Assembly: GCA_036898135.1 (NCBI GenBank)
Contig: CM072511.1
Location: 159,391,652-159,455,651 of the forward strand
Reading direction: 5' to 3'
From: Oncomelania hupensis
Taxonomy: Eukaryota > Mollusca > Gastropoda > Littorinimorpha > Pomatiopsidae
Length of the DNA stretch: 64,000 nucleotides
The position numbers were made by a program, and so were the translations under genes. A model generated the notes under the pieces. The model had not been told where the DNA came from, did not search any database, and worked only from the letters and a program-made list of their open reading frames with translations. This document shows positions 1 through 44,960 of this stretch, in pieces (positions within the stretch are counted from its first letter, which is position 1; each line of letters opens with the position of its first letter).

Positions 1-465
<465 letters not shown>

Positions 466-537
466 TACCTCAGACAGATATGGTGGAAGAGACTGGTCGA
501 AGTGACGGAAAGCTAGGACAGCAATTTTGTATTCAAG

Positions 538-677
<140 letters not shown>

Positions 678-824
678 GGAGCTATTTGCTGGTTTTTTCC
701 AAATCCCCAGTCAGTTTCAAAATGTGGCGATCTGTAACCCATGCTCATACGTTTCACGCACTCTCACATACACAGCAAACAATCGTTCAAAGACGTGGTG
801 TAAAAGGCATGGAGATTGTTATTT

Positions 825-1245
825 AGAATACAGAATGGAAACCGAATTGTATTTCCAAAACTTGAGATTGACTGTACCCAACTATTCAATTTCTTGTTCC
901 TCTCCAGCAAATCCATCAATGTCATCCGCAAAGCGAAGGCTGGAGATTGTTCTACCCACTATGCTGACTGTGCCTTCGTGATCTGCAAAAGCATCTGACA
1001 TGATGCACTCCAAAAAGATGTTGAAGAGTGTTGAAGAGAGTAGGCATCCTTGACGCACGTCGATGGTTGTTCTGAACCAGTTCCAGATGGCGCTGTTGTG
1101 GAGGAATGCATTGATAGCCTTGTAATACAGGCTGTGATGACTTCAATAATATTGGGACTGACATTGTGAACTCTCATTGTTGCTCATAGAGCTACAAGCC
1201 AGACTGTCAAACGCTGTATTGAAGTCTACAAATACATGATATAGA
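825..1245 (-). pseudogene. RTE-like LINE reverse transcriptase fragment
   Basis: On the minus strand, three RT motifs occur in order but in broken frames: a VDF-TAFD block near 1220-1240, an RQGCLLSSTLFNIFLE block near 1030-1065, and the catalytic block SLRFADDIDG near 905-935. Frameshifts separate them. The motifs match the RT domain of the endonuclease-RT LINEs that are abundant in molluscs. It is oriented head-to-head with the next fragment, so two truncated copies are juxtaposed around 1250. Confidence 0.75.
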
Positions 1246-1270
1246 TGTTGTTGGTGTTGTAGGAGCACAT

Positions 1271-2155
1271 TTGAACAAATCTGCAACTGCCGGATCATTA
1301 AAGAAAAACAACTCCAACATCAAAAGGACCTATACCACAACTTCATCGATTTCAAAAAAGGTTTTTGATAGAGTCTGGCACAAAGGTTTGTGGCACATTC
1401 TGCGGCGTTTCAATATTGAAGAAGGCTTTGTCCAAAGAATCGAAGCACTTTACAACTATACTAGCAGTGCAGTCCTGCTTAATAAACAAACTGGAGAAGC
1501 CTTCCAGACCACAGAGGGTGTTCGCCAAGGCTGCATACTGTCTCCTATCCTCTTCAACTTGTTCCTAGAAAACACCATGGAAGAAACTCTCCTGGACTTC
1601 CAAGTACTATCTCCATTGGTGAAAGACCATTGTGCAACCTGCGCATCGTTGACGACATTCATCTAATGGAAGACAGCGATCAGGAACTCCAAGATCGACA
1701 GACAGGCTTGTTGACCGGGCAGGTGCTTATGGCATGGAGGTCAGCTCTGAAAAGAGCAAGGTGCTAATGAACGGTCACAGTAACATCAGCACCAACATCA
1801 CCTTGAACGAGAAGCTGGGTGAGGTGAAATCATTTAAGTGTATTGACTCCCTCATAACAAATGATAGCAGATCCAACACAGAGATCAAGAACAGACTGGC
1901 AGTGGCCATGTCAACCTTGGCAGGCTTGAACAAGATCTGGAAGAGTAGAGATATTCATTTCTGCACCAAAGTTAAACTCTTCAGTCTCTGGTCCTGGCCA
2001 TTCTGCTGTACGGCTGCCAAAGCTGGACATTAACAGCAGAACTGGAAAAACCGTGTCCAGGTATTTGAAAAGACATGCTATCGCAGACTGCTTCACTTTG
2101 CCTGGCATGAACGCAATACGAATGACCACGTAAAAATCCGGATCACGCCACCTTC
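1271..2155 (+). pseudogene. RTE-like LINE reverse transcriptase fragment
   Basis: Plus-strand RT remnant. The frame at 1271-1666 has VFDRVWHKGLWHIL and GVRQGCILSPILFN; the catalytic motif follows in another frame as RIVDDIHLM near 1640-1670, with Val where Ala or Tyr normally precedes DD. The frame at 1734-2033 has the downstream segment beginning MEVSSEKSKVLMNG, and 2030-2130 carries the SWTLTAEL and CYRRLLHF-type tail in a further frame. At least two frameshifts make it non-functional. It is a different subfamily from the copy that starts at 2162. Confidence 0.8.
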
Positions 2156-2161
2156 AGAGCC

Positions 2162-2888
2162 TATGGAATGGAAATAAGTGCAGAGAAGACCAAAATGATG
2201 ACCAACAACACCAATGGCATCAACACGGACATCAAAGTCCAAGGTCAATCCCTCAACATAGTGCATAGCTTCAAATATTTAGGAGCCATTGTATCAGACA
2301 ATGGGTCCGGACAGGAAGTCCTCTCCAGGATCGCACAAACAACTGCTGCCATAGCAAGGACAGGTTGAAGCCAATTTGGAAGACAGGACCATCAGTCTAC
2401 ATTCCAAGGTAAGGCTGCTGCGCTCCCTTGTCATCTCCATCTTCCTATATGCTTGCGAAACATGGACCCTCACAGCAGATCTCCAACGAAGAATACAAAG
2501 CATGGAGATGAGGTGCTACAGAAGACTTATGGGCATTTCTTATACCCAGCACATCACCAACGACGAAGTCTGACAGACCATCACACAAGCCATTGGACAA
2601 CACGATGACCTGCACACAGTGGTGGAAAAACGGAAACTCCGATGGTATGGCCACGTCACCAGAACATCAGGTCTTGCAAAGACCATCCTGCAAGGCACAG
2701 TGCAAGGAGGTAGAAGAAGAGGGAGACCGAAAAAGAGGTGGGAGGACAACATTCGAGAATGGACTGGTTTGACACTGAGCGAAACAATCAGGGTTGCTGA
2801 GGACAGGGAAAGATGGAGTACGCTGCTTAAACGATCATCTGCGGTGTCCCTACGACCTCCGAGTTACGGGATAAGATAGGCTAGATAG
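2162..2888 (+). pseudogene. RTE-like LINE, 3' end with GATAG-type tail
   Basis: Three consecutive reading frames (2168-2368, 2376-2573, 2619-2879) carry the post-catalytic RT region: MEISAEKTKMMTNN, FKYLGAIVSDNGS, YACETWTLTADLQRRIQ, then KLRWYGHVTRTSGLAKTILQ and PKKRWEDNIREWTGL. It ends with an in-frame stop inside GGGATAAGATAGGCTAGATAG-like sequence, the 3' tail shared with four other copies here. Frameshifts near 2370 and 2575 disable it. This is the best-preserved 3' end of the family in the window. Confidence 0.85.
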
Positions 2889-2910
2889 TATTTTAGGTGA
2901 ATAACTTAGT

Positions 2911-2911
<1 letters not shown>

Positions 2912-2981
<70 letters not shown>

Positions 2982-3002
2982 GTTGTTGTTGTTGTTGTTG
3001 TT
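2912..3002. repeat. (TTA)n(TTG)n microsatellite
   Basis: About 23 TTA units followed by about 7 TTG units, directly downstream of the LINE tail. Confidence 0.95.
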
Positions 3003-3426
3003 AGTAATGTAAAATAAAATTGCCCTTTTCATTATTGGGACAACAATTATATCTTTTCGCTGTTCTTGGATTTTGAGTATGAATGATCATCAACATGATC
3101 ACGGTAGCCATTTTTAAAATGACTGTTTTGCGGATTCTTCTTCACTAAGTAATATAGTATCTTGTTATTTTCTAGTAATGTTTATATTCTCTTTTTAACC
3201 TTAATTAGTTAATGTGATAAATATAGATTGTCATATACATGTACGATTAAGAATAGTGAGAATGAAACACAGAATGAAGATTGTTAGTTAGCAAGTATGG
3301 GTTTTACGTTGTGTATTTCAGGGTTTCTTTCCTTCATTCCTTTCTTCATTGATTGCATCTTTTTATAAGCATTATCGTACCTTACGCAAAACTGTATCTT
3401 CTTTGGAAAATAAAAGAACCGCAGGG
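3003..3426. other. AT-rich interval, nothing recognised
   Basis: Low-GC sequence without a credible reading frame, splice-bounded exon or repeat I can name. Confidence 0.5.
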
Positions 3427-3452
3427 GAATAATAATAATAATAATAATAATA

Positions 3453-3499
<47 letters not shown>
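3427..3499. repeat. (AAT)n microsatellite
   Basis: About 24 units with one ATAATATAAT interruption. Confidence 0.95.
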
Positions 3500-3500
<1 letters not shown>

Positions 3501-3589
3501 CGGATGCTATATACCAACCGAACTCCTAGTTTGATCTGGATTAACTCTTCTACCTATCCCTGTTCTGACACACATTGGGAGGGGGTACT

Positions 3590-3790
3590 GCAGGCGCAGA
3601 GGATGACAAATAAATAGCTGGATTGCTGATGTCAAAACATGGACAGCACTTGACCTGCCGCGACCTCCTGACAATAGCTGCAGGCATACCGAAGTGGCGA
3701 ACTCTTTTTCGTCGTCATCTCTCACAGTCTCCCCCCCCCCCCCCCCATCCTCCGCCCTTCCTCCCTTCCACTCCCCCCCTCCACCCCCAA
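3590..3790 (+). pseudogene. LINE C-terminal remnant followed by C-rich tract
   Basis: The plus strand encodes DLLTIAAGIPKWRTLFRR (about 3655-3715), resembling the LLTIA-x3-PKWR block at the C-terminus of another mollusc-type LINE, with frame breaks upstream (an alternative frame has DVKTWTALDL). It is followed by about 18 cytosines at 3730-3747 and a C-rich stretch to about 3790. A short dead fragment. Confidence 0.5.
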
Positions 3791-4552
3791 AAAACCATAA
3801 TAAATAAACATGTTCGGCTGCGGGACTGAACTGAACTGGTGCTGTAGGTATTTATCACAGCTTATGCTGAGGTGGAAAATCTGCCCAGTGGTGGTACTTC
3901 GTCTGCCTTGAATCCTGCTTGTTCTTCAGCTATGATTTGTCAGCTTGTGGTTTCAACATGCTGAGTATTATTTTCAGGTGGATTCTGTTGGGATGGCTGA
4001 TGAGGCTGATGGTTCGGTAGTACCTCCAGAGTCTTTGGAATGGAAATACGCGCAGAGAAGACCAAAATGATAACCAACAACACCAATGGCATCGACAGGG
4101 ATATCAAAGACCAATCCCTCAACACGTTGCACCGCTTCAAATATTTAGGAGCAATTGTATCAGACAATGGAAGTCCTCTCCAGGATAGCACAAACAGCTG
4201 CTGCCCTGATAAGGTTGAAGCCCATTTGGAAAGATAAGACCATCAGTCTACACTCCAAGGTAGTCCACTTCTGCGCTCCCTTGTCATCTCTATCTCCTTA
4301 TACTCTTGCGAAACATAGACCATCACAGTAGACCTACAACGAAGTTTACAAAGCATGGAGGTCAGGTGCTAAAGAAGACTTCTTGGCATTTCCTAAACCC
4401 AGTACATCACCAACGATGATGTCCGACAGACCATTACACAAGCCATTGTACTACACGATGACTTGATCACAGTGGTGAAGAAACGGAAACTCCAATGGTA
4501 TGGCCACATCACCATAGCATCAGGCCTTACAAATAATAATAATAATAATAAT

Positions 4553-5036
4553 GTTCGTCCTTTGTAAGGCGCCTTGGCCTAAGGATCAAGGCGCTGGCCG
4601 ATACAGGATCTAACTCAAACCGCCCGAGACGCCCACCCGCAGCCTTTGGGCGCATGGTCTGACGCCCGGACAACTGAGCACAATCCTGGGCAGCCAGGGA
4701 TGGAGGAGAAGGACCAAGTGCATGCTGGGTGTGTTCTGTTACCGGCACTCACCCGTCTAGGACATGAGCGTCAGGATCTTTAAAGTCCGTTATGGTGGAA
4801 TGCATGCGACACAGACTAGACCTCGGTTTATACTCTCATCCGAAGGAGTAGGAAAACAGGAGTAAAGTGTCTTTCCCAGGGACACAACACAATGGCCCTC
4901 ATCCGAAGGAGTAGGAAAACAGGAGTAAAGTGTCTTTCCCAGGGACACAACACAATGGCCCGGCCAGGGCTTGAACCCGGGACCTTCAGATCCGCAAGCC
5001 GAAGCACTACCATTAGACCACAGTGCCTCCTATGAC
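4553..5036 (-). mobile_element. tRNA-derived SINE inserted in the LINE copy
   Basis: On the minus strand the element starts with a tRNA-like head whose A box is TGGTCTAATGGTAGTGC and B box GGTCCCGGGTTCAAGCCC, then a central domain containing GGTCTAGTCTGTGTCGCATG and the CCTGACGCTCATGTCC motif, and a GCGCCTTGATCC-type 3' region ending in an (ATT)n tail (4531-4552 on plus). The same family recurs at 15695-15950 and, in part, at 11070-11260, 43660-43710 and 44770-44960. A 63-bp internal segment is duplicated in tandem (about 4835-4960). Confidence 0.85.
4835..4960. repeat. 63-bp tandem duplication inside the SINE
   Basis: The segment starting CTCATCCGAAGGAGTAGG and ending CAACACAATGGCC occurs at 4835 and again at 4898, essentially unchanged. 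The other SINE copy (15695-15950) has only one, so the duplication is private to this copy. Confidence 0.9.
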
Positions 5037-5222
5037 CATGATGTAAGGCACAATGCAAGAAGAAGACGGAGACAGAAAAAGAGGTGGAAAGAGAAAGATT
5101 CGAGATTGAGCTGGCTTGACATTGAGTGAAGTCATGAAAGCTGCTGAAGACAGAGAAAGATGGAGTACACTGGTTAAACCATCATCCCAACGACTTTCCA
5201 GAAAAGGGATAGGATAGGTATC

Positions 5223-5609
5223 CAACTATACCATTAGGTCACACACACAAAACATGTCTGTTTACGATATCCCGACCGACCTTAATTTTTTTGGCCCGAC
5301 CCTAAACTATTTTTTGGGGGGATCGTCTTGAAAAAAAAGTGAAAAAAGTCAAACAAATCGCACCCAAGGTGGGAAAGGTTTAGGGGGACAAAAAGCATAC
5401 CTACCGAGTACCGACCCTATTTTTTTCCTTAAAACCTTAAAACAGACTTTTTTCTTGTTGGCCTTACTGAAGAGAGGGGGAAACCGGAGTACCCGTAGAA
5501 ACCCTCGGTGACCTTCGGCTGAATAGTCTCGTACCTAAGTCCCATATTAAGTTCGCTCTAACTCCTTTGCTAGTACGAACTAAACTAACCCTCTGTGTTA
5601 CAGTTTTAC
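5223..5609. other. Intergenic or intronic repeat-like sequence
   Basis: Contains a CCGACC/CCCGACCC and poly-T rich segment (5275-5460) that looks like a dispersed repeat, then a GC-richer part at 5465-5600 whose minus-strand frame is open but has no recognised motif. It follows the donor of the last visible exon of the SAM-PH-NTPase gene. Confidence 0.4.
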
Positions 5610-39003
<33,394 letters not shown>

Positions 39004-39849
39004 CTTTAGTATTCGTAGGTTTCATCCAGTGTTGTATTTAGTGCGTTTGTGGTTTCTTGGGTGGCGCTATTGCTACTAATGACTCCAACCGTAAAGTGGG
39101 AAGTCACGCACGTACACACAAACACACGGGTAGATGTGCTGTAAGTCAACGGTCCACAGTGCGCAAGCTAGCAGCAAGAGCGCGTCTGAAGTTGGAACCT
39201 GACTCCGGCGACCAGCGCCACTAGCAAGTGTTTTCTTGAGGTAAGTAGTCCGCTGCATTAACAACAACAGTCACATATCTTTTTACCTAAAAGGTCTTTT
39301 CACAGAAATCTGGACTAACACACTTCAATTTGGAGAAGAAAAAAAAGGGGGTTCTGTACTGGCGCGAAGATGTTTTTCAAAAACTCATTAACTCCTGGTT
39401 TCTTTGTGCGAGACTACCCAATGACTACGGGTGTTGTTTTTTTCACACAAGCTCTCTCGATCTTGCTTAGAACCGATTAATGGAGGACACCTCTTCTGTA
39501 TTTCGCTTCTGACAATGCAGGAAGAAAAAAAATATCTAGCCGGTGATAATTATGGTTGTCATGTGATATAAGTACCTCGATACGATGAAATCCTTGTATA
39601 ATATCCACTTGGAGCTGGTGAAATCACTGTACGTTGTTTGTTTTCTTCTTGCGTACTCTGTAAATATAATTTCTTTATTGGAATTGTGTTGGGAAGTATT
39701 GTTTTGTTGTCTATGTGTTGTCCGCCCGAAGAAGAGCTTAGCTTCACAATGTGCATTATGTCGTTTTGTCTTGTTTTGTCCAGATTTGCATTCCTGTGGC
39801 TTATGTACACGTTTGTTTCTCATTATTGTAGGCTTCACTTTTCAATGCT

Positions 39850-40308
39850 AAAGTTGTTGCATCCCTTGCCATCTCCATCTTCCTATACTCTTCCGAAACA
39901 TGGACACTCACAGCAGACCTACAACGAACAATACGAGGCATAGAGATAAGGTATTACAAAAGATATTTGAGCATTTCCCGCCACATCACCAACGATGAGG
40001 TCCTACAGATCATCACACAAGCCATTGGACAACATGATGACATGCTCACCGTGGTGAATAAACGGAAACTCCGATGGTATGGCCACATCACCAAAGCATC
40101 GCCTTGCAAAGATCCTCCTGCTAGGCACTGTGCAAGGAAGCAGAAGAAGAGGGGGACCGAAAAAGAGGTGGGAAGACAACATTTGAGAATGGAAGACATG
40201 AGGGCTGCTGATGACAGAGAAAGATGGAGTACCCTCGTTAAACGATCATCTGTGGTGCCCCAACGACTTTCGAGTTACGAAATAGGATAGGATAGGATAG
40301 GATAGGAC
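39850..40308 (+). pseudogene. RTE-like LINE 3' end with (GGATA)n tail
   Basis: Plus-strand segments: a shifted frame with IFLY-S-ETWTLTADLQR-like sequence, then HITNDEVLQIITQAIGQHDD, KRKLRWYGHITKAS, decayed KKRWEDN region, WSTLVKRSSVVPQRLSSYEI. Tail of five GATAG units at 40283-40308. Same family as 2162-2888, 5'-truncated and frameshifted. Confidence 0.85.
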
Positions 40309-40817
40309 AGTCCTCTAGTAGGAGGTGGGTGATGAGAGGGGCGAATCACGGAGTTTCAGCACTATGGAAGACATTGTGTCTTTTGTTTTCAGATTAAAGA
40401 AACATCACTTCGGATGAGTCAAAAAAATAATTACTTCGACCTACGTGAGGTTAATTATAGAACTAAGCAATAGTCATTTGATTTTTTTTCTTTTCGTTGC
40501 AAAATATATAGTTCATCAGGCTAATGAACAATAGGTCTACACAATACCAATAAAAAACTGATTTATTTTATGGATTAATTTATTTTATGTTATTGTTCTT
40601 ATATAACGCTTTTCCATCTCAAGAACTTCTCAAGGTGCTGGTCGTTTCACCGGCTCTGTGGTAATTTAGGATGATTACATCAACATGGTTTGACAGCGAG
40701 CGAGACAGAATAGACTCTACATCCTTGATAGGGTAGATATTTTAGGGCAACAGCCAATCACCAGTTCGACCTTGAAAATGCATTCTCGTGGGCCTCGCGG
40801 GTCACAATGCTCTGTAA
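40309..40817. other. No gene recognised
   Basis: AT-rich, with a segment TTCTTATATAACGCTTTTCC (about 40600) of the kind found in 3' ends of dispersed repeats. Confidence 0.4.
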
Positions 40818-41415
40818 AGGTGGGGTCTGACGGGAAACGAATCAGACGCAAAGCGGTAAACGTAGCAAAGCGTCTGCTGCTATAAGCAATTGCTTTGCTT
40901 TGTGAAGCGGTCACACGATGAGAAGTTTTGCATAATAACAATCTGCGTGGAAGCAATGCGCGATTAGTTGTAAATCAGTTACCTTCCTTTCCGTCAGATT
41001 GACCCTCACAGAAGAAGTCCATGAGGCCTTTTCGGGGTTTGGTTTCTGTAATTTTGACTTCTAACATTCCATAATGCCTCGTGGCTTTGAATTGGATCGA
41101 GGAGAATAAACGTATTGTCTTGTTTCAGATTTGCTAATGACCCAGTAGCTTTTGATGCGGTCATGATCGCTGACATGATAACCTAGTTTTCGTACGTCGG
41201 CTCATCTGATTGGCTGGCATTCGAATGCTTCAGCGCAGCAAAGCAAAATTTTAGAGCAAGCTCTAAACTGAAAGCATCCGCTTTGCTATGCTTCGCGCTT
41301 TGCTGCTGTTATGCTATAGGTCTAGTCACACGATAAACATAGTCAAAACTACGATGTTTCGTGTTTTACTGGCTGTTTTGCTTCTTGTTTCGCTTCCCGT
41401 CAGACCGCCCCTTAA
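40818..41415. mobile_element. MITE-like element, GGTCTGACGGGAA termini, possible TTAA target
   Basis: Left AAAGGTGGGGTCTGACGGGA then AACGAATCA; right in reverse complement TTAAGGGGCGGTCTGACGGG then AAGCGAAACA. About 600 bp, non-coding, rich in AAGC/GCTT motifs. The outermost bases suggest a TTAA duplication with one copy mutated, as in Kolobok or piggyBac derivatives (inference). Confidence 0.65.
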
Positions 41416-41589
41416 GTGATACGTTGTCACGCACTATTGCACAACGAAGGCGTCAAACGGGGTCTAAAGACCGCTGCACACATTCCTTCTTTCTTCGCTC
41501 TTCAACGGCGAGACAGGGGCATTAATCGCTGAAAATGGCTCCTCGGTAGCAAACCGGTAGGTAGCCTAATTATGTGTCATAGATAGAAA

Positions 41590-41728
41590 GGGTCTTGTTT
41601 TTAAATGCAGAATAGATTTATTATGCGTGTGTATATGTGTGTGGCTGCGTGTGATCAAGCGCTTTGTGAAGCATTTTATGTTTGAATTGCGCTATACAAA
41701 ATAAATTATTATTATTATTATTATTAAA
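41590..41728 (+). mobile_element. 3' end of a dispersed repeat with (ATT)n tail
   Basis: GCGCTTTGTGAAGCATTTTA, then GAATTGCGCTATACAAAATAAATT, then ATT units. Resembles the 3' end of the LINE at 106-465 (TTGTATAAATGCAATTTAT plus AAT tail). Confidence 0.6.
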
Positions 41729-41929
41729 GGATGGGACCAGGCTGTGTCTGCGGCGAAACGAATCCATTTCTCGAACGGTTCAAACCGCGTAAGAACGAAC
41801 ATGTAATCTTCCCTTTAGATCGAAACGAATATAGGCCTATGATACGTGAAAGGGGTGTCGAAGTCCCCTATACGCACCTGTGTCCGGGGACGGTAATCTA
41901 CACAACGAAACGAAACGAACGAAGGGGTG

Positions 41930-42225
41930 TCGGATAGCGCAGTGGTTGGAGCACTCGCTACTGTGTCGCAAGTTAAGCACCGTCCAGTGCGGTTAGCACT
42001 TGGATGGGTGACCGCAAAACGTGAAACGACAAATAACAACGCCCCCCAGTTGACTCAACTGTGACTGAGTACCTACTCTCTTAAGGGTGGAGAAGGTAAA
42101 GCAGCGAGGGAGAGAGATGGGCATCACCCTCATTACGCTGGCCCAAGATAAGTGTGATCTCCAACATCACGCTCCCCTACGGCCACAAGGCTATGGGACT
42201 ACCTTTACCTTTACTTTTTTTATAC
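41930..42225 (+). mobile_element. SINE with tRNA-like and 5S rRNA-like head
   Basis: GATAGCGCAGTGGTTGGAGC (tRNA A-box-like) is followed by AAGTTAAGCACCGTCC and GGTTAGCACTTGGATGGGTG ACCGC, which match the 5S rRNA internal promoter region. The body includes GGGAGAGAGATGGGCATCAC and CTCCAACATCACGCTCCCCT, and it ends GGGACTACCTTTACCTTTAC. I recognise the body as a dispersed mollusc repeat. Not a functional 5S gene. Confidence 0.8.
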
Positions 42226-42499
42226 GAGAAAGTTCCCCATAGTGTTCAATAGGTCTATATTCAAGTCTTCCCAGTTATACCTATAGGACTGTATTTGGGA
42301 ATAAACCGTTTTGAACGGCTGGACGCTATCTACCGCTTTGCTATCGAGAATTTACTTTCAGCATGTAATGTCCCTGTGGAGAAACTGAACGAGCTATCTA
42401 CTTTCTCTCCCTTCTCCAACCCCACCGCCTTTCCATGTTTTTCCACCCTCTCACTCTCACTCTTGTCCTCCTCCGCCCTCCCAATCTTAGTTTTCATCT

Positions 42500-43150
42500 T
42501 CGTGCATTACATTACATTACATTTCATTATTGTTGCTTTAGGTCCAGCGAACTCTTCCGAGCCAAATCAGGACCAGTATAGCTGAATCAGGACCACAAAA
42601 TCAAGACCACAACTTCGCTGAAAGAGGACTCGGCCCCTGATCCGCACAAAAGATCTGCCGAAACAACCCTAGTGGCAACACTGAAGGCACTCCACCAGCC
42701 AGTCACTTTACAATAAAGACATCCCACGCAGGGGACGCTGAGGCTATACTCTAATTTATCGATCCCCCGTTTACAAAAACAAAATAGAATATAAAAATCA
42801 TTATAAAATATCAACAAAACACATACATATAAAATGCCTACATTGCCAAATAATAACATCATAGGAAGCCCCAGTGACCACCTGTCAGAAAGCGTCCAAT
42901 ATTTCCAAGCTGATCCAACAGACCTCACACACAAATGGGGAGTTTTGTCCCGGAAGTTTTCAAGAAAAAAAGTAGGTGACTGGTCTAGCGAAAAAGAAGA
43001 TAGTATAGTAAATTGATAGAACAGAGTAGGAATGAGAAAGAACAAAGGAGAAAGACAGCGAAAGTGAGAATTTAAAGCACTAACTTTCCAGAAAGTGGGG
43101 ATACTATTAATACTGAAACCCCCGACACCCACACGGGGGAAATCTTCGTG
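42500..43150 (-). mobile_element. Repeat family X, longest minus copy
   Basis: On minus, from GGGGGTTTCAGTATTAATAG and TATCCCCACTTTCTGGAAAG through GGATGTCTTTATTGTAAAGTG to GGACCTAAAGCAACAATAAT and a (ATGTA)n tail. A roughly 40-bp internal insertion near 42575-42615 is absent from the other copies. Minus-strand frames are open but carry no RT or transposase motif. Confidence 0.7.
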
Positions 43151-43189
43151 CCTCGCAGTATCAGAACTAGAACGCACACATAATTTCAA

Positions 43190-43659
43190 TCCCCGGAGCA
43201 GTAATCTACGTTGTTGGTTTTCTTTTTCTTTTTCCTTTTTCTTTTGGGGGAAGGGGGTTGGGAGGAGGGGAGGGGTTGAGCTGATGGGAAGTCGAAGGGA
43301 AAACGAAGTTTCGTGTGTGTGGGGCCTAAGAAGAACATTAGTAAACCAAAGGAAAGCATGTTGTAAATGATGATAGTGTCAGTGGTGGTGATGATAGTGA
43401 TCACCAAAACAAGGGTGTGGCGACAATTTTAGGGTGTGGACAAGTAAGGTGATAGCTTTCAATGCTGCTTTAAACGGTGGCGATGGTCTTGTAAAGTAGT
43501 GATGACGGTAGCTGTGACAATGGGGAGTGCAATTGGTTCAGTGGTGTAGGCAGTGTATAGAATGTCAGTCGATAACATTGGAGACACTACAGGCAGTGGT
43601 TCAAACCCCAACAAACGACAAAAATAAAACAGAAAACAAAAAAGGCTTGGGGCATTGTG
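43190..43659. other. No gene recognised
   Basis: Polypyrimidine and G-rich stretches (43210-43280) and GTGGTGATGATAG-type repeats. Nothing assignable. Confidence 0.4.
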
Positions 43660-43730
43660 CCTCTACTCCTTCTGTCCGAGGTCTAGTCTGTGCACGCGCG
43701 CTTCTTCTTCTTCTTCTTCTTCTTCTTGTA
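43660..43730 (+). mobile_element. SINE central-domain fragment plus (CTT)n
   Basis: CCGAGGTCTAGTCTGTGCACGC matches the tRNA-SINE core, followed by eight CTT units. Confidence 0.5.
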
Positions 43731-44039
43731 CAATTATTGTCCCCGACACAGAGCATATAGGGGACTATCGTTTAAGAGGTTATTATGTTGTAAGGTATTC
43801 CGTTAAAAGCCCCCATGATCCAGGGAATGTTAAAAATCCTATCAGGACCAGATTAAAACGATAAAAGGGCCTACAGGGGCTTCTGCGTTAATTGTAAAAG
43901 GTTGATAAAGAGTTTCTACAATCTACGACAGCCAAAAAAAAACACAAATAAATTTAAAAAAGAGGGTCGATTTCCTTTGAGACCATTTCATGTCAGCAAG
44001 AATGTTTTTATGATTGTATCGGATGACGTATTGCACAAG

Positions 44040-44775
44040 TGGGAGACCAGGTCTCCTTCCGGGCAGCGACGTTACATTCAGACCATCTGAAGGCCCAGGC
44101 GGACAAAATAACACTCGATCGCACCCTGTCTAAGAGACATACGGGTACGAGGGATCGGCTCCCATGCTAAAATCACATAACAATTATTTAAAAGACAATA
44201 ATGAACGGTGGGACCAGGTCTCCATCGGTCATTTTTATCATTATGTATCCACCCGGACCAAGTCCAGGGAATATGGTAATTCCCGGGTGTTCCGGCCAGG
44301 GAATATTTCTTGAGAGATAAAGACTTAAAATCGGTTCCATGACCCGTTCGTGGATAATTGATATTTACAATAGGTCGGGGGGTCACCCACCGAACGATAG
44401 CTGCACCTAGTGCCCACCTGGGCCAGGCCTGGGGTGGCTCTCACAATCCGACTTGAGTAACCAACGCTAAAACCGAGTCCTCGTAAAACTCTATATAACA
44501 ATCGAGTTTAAGTTGTCGTGGTTAACCGAGGGGACCAGGTCACCCTCCAGGTAAAACTATCGACGGGTCGGAGGGACCAGGTCACCCGCCAAACAGCAAC
44601 AGCTTCTATTGTCCACCTAGGCCAGGCCTAAGGTGGTTCTTGTAATCCAGCCATGCGTTTGTAGCAAACGCAAAAACTGGATCCTAATGAAATTCTGTAT
44701 ATGACAGTCGAGGATTTTAAGTAATCGTGGTTAGTCGAGAGGACCAGGTCACCCTCCAGGTAATTCTATCACCAG
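44040..44775. repeat. 209-bp tandem repeat
   Basis: GGACCAGGTCACCCTCCAGG at 44532 and 44741 (209 bp apart); between them GCCCACCTGGGCCAGGCCTG / GTCCACCTAGGCCAGGCCTA and AACCAACGCTAAAACCGAG / GCAAACGCAAAAACTGGATC correspond. A third, more diverged unit begins near 44200 (GGACCAGGTCTCCATCGGTC). No coding. Confidence 0.8.
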
Positions 44776-44960
44776 GCATTACTTCGCATGGACTTTATAG
44801 ATCCTGACGCTCATGTCCTAGGCGGGTGAGTGCCGGCTACACAAATACACCCAGCATGCACTAGGTCCCTTCTCCCCATACCCCGGTCGCCCAGGATTGT
44901 GCTCAGTCACCTTGGCATCAGCCTATACGCGCAAAGGTTGCAGGTGGGCGTGATTAAAGT
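44770..44960 (+). mobile_element. tRNA-SINE, 3' portion
   Basis: GATCCTGACGCTCATGTCCT, ACACCCAGCATGCAC, CCAGGATTGTGCTCAGT and TTGCAGGTGGGCGTG match the 3' half of the SINE at 4553-5036; the tRNA head is missing. Confidence 0.75.

Larger units (their letters stand above)
4030..5222 (+). pseudogene. RTE-like LINE 3' copy split by a SINE
   Basis: 4040-4530 encodes the same segments as 2162-2888 (MEIRAEKTKMITNNTNGI, FKYLGAIVSDNGS, then decayed TWT and KLQWYGHI-like pieces). The homology stops at a short AAT run at 4531-4552 and resumes at about 5037 (RRRQKKRWK-like, then WSTLVKPSS) down to the tail GGGATAGGATAGGTA at 5205-5219. The interruption is exactly the SINE described separately, so the SINE inserted into an already resident LINE copy. 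Many frame breaks. Confidence 0.8.

Noticed and set aside
41955..42020. 5S rRNA gene
   Set aside because: Only the internal promoter-like part matches, embedded in a dispersed repeat; both ends of a 5S gene are missing.
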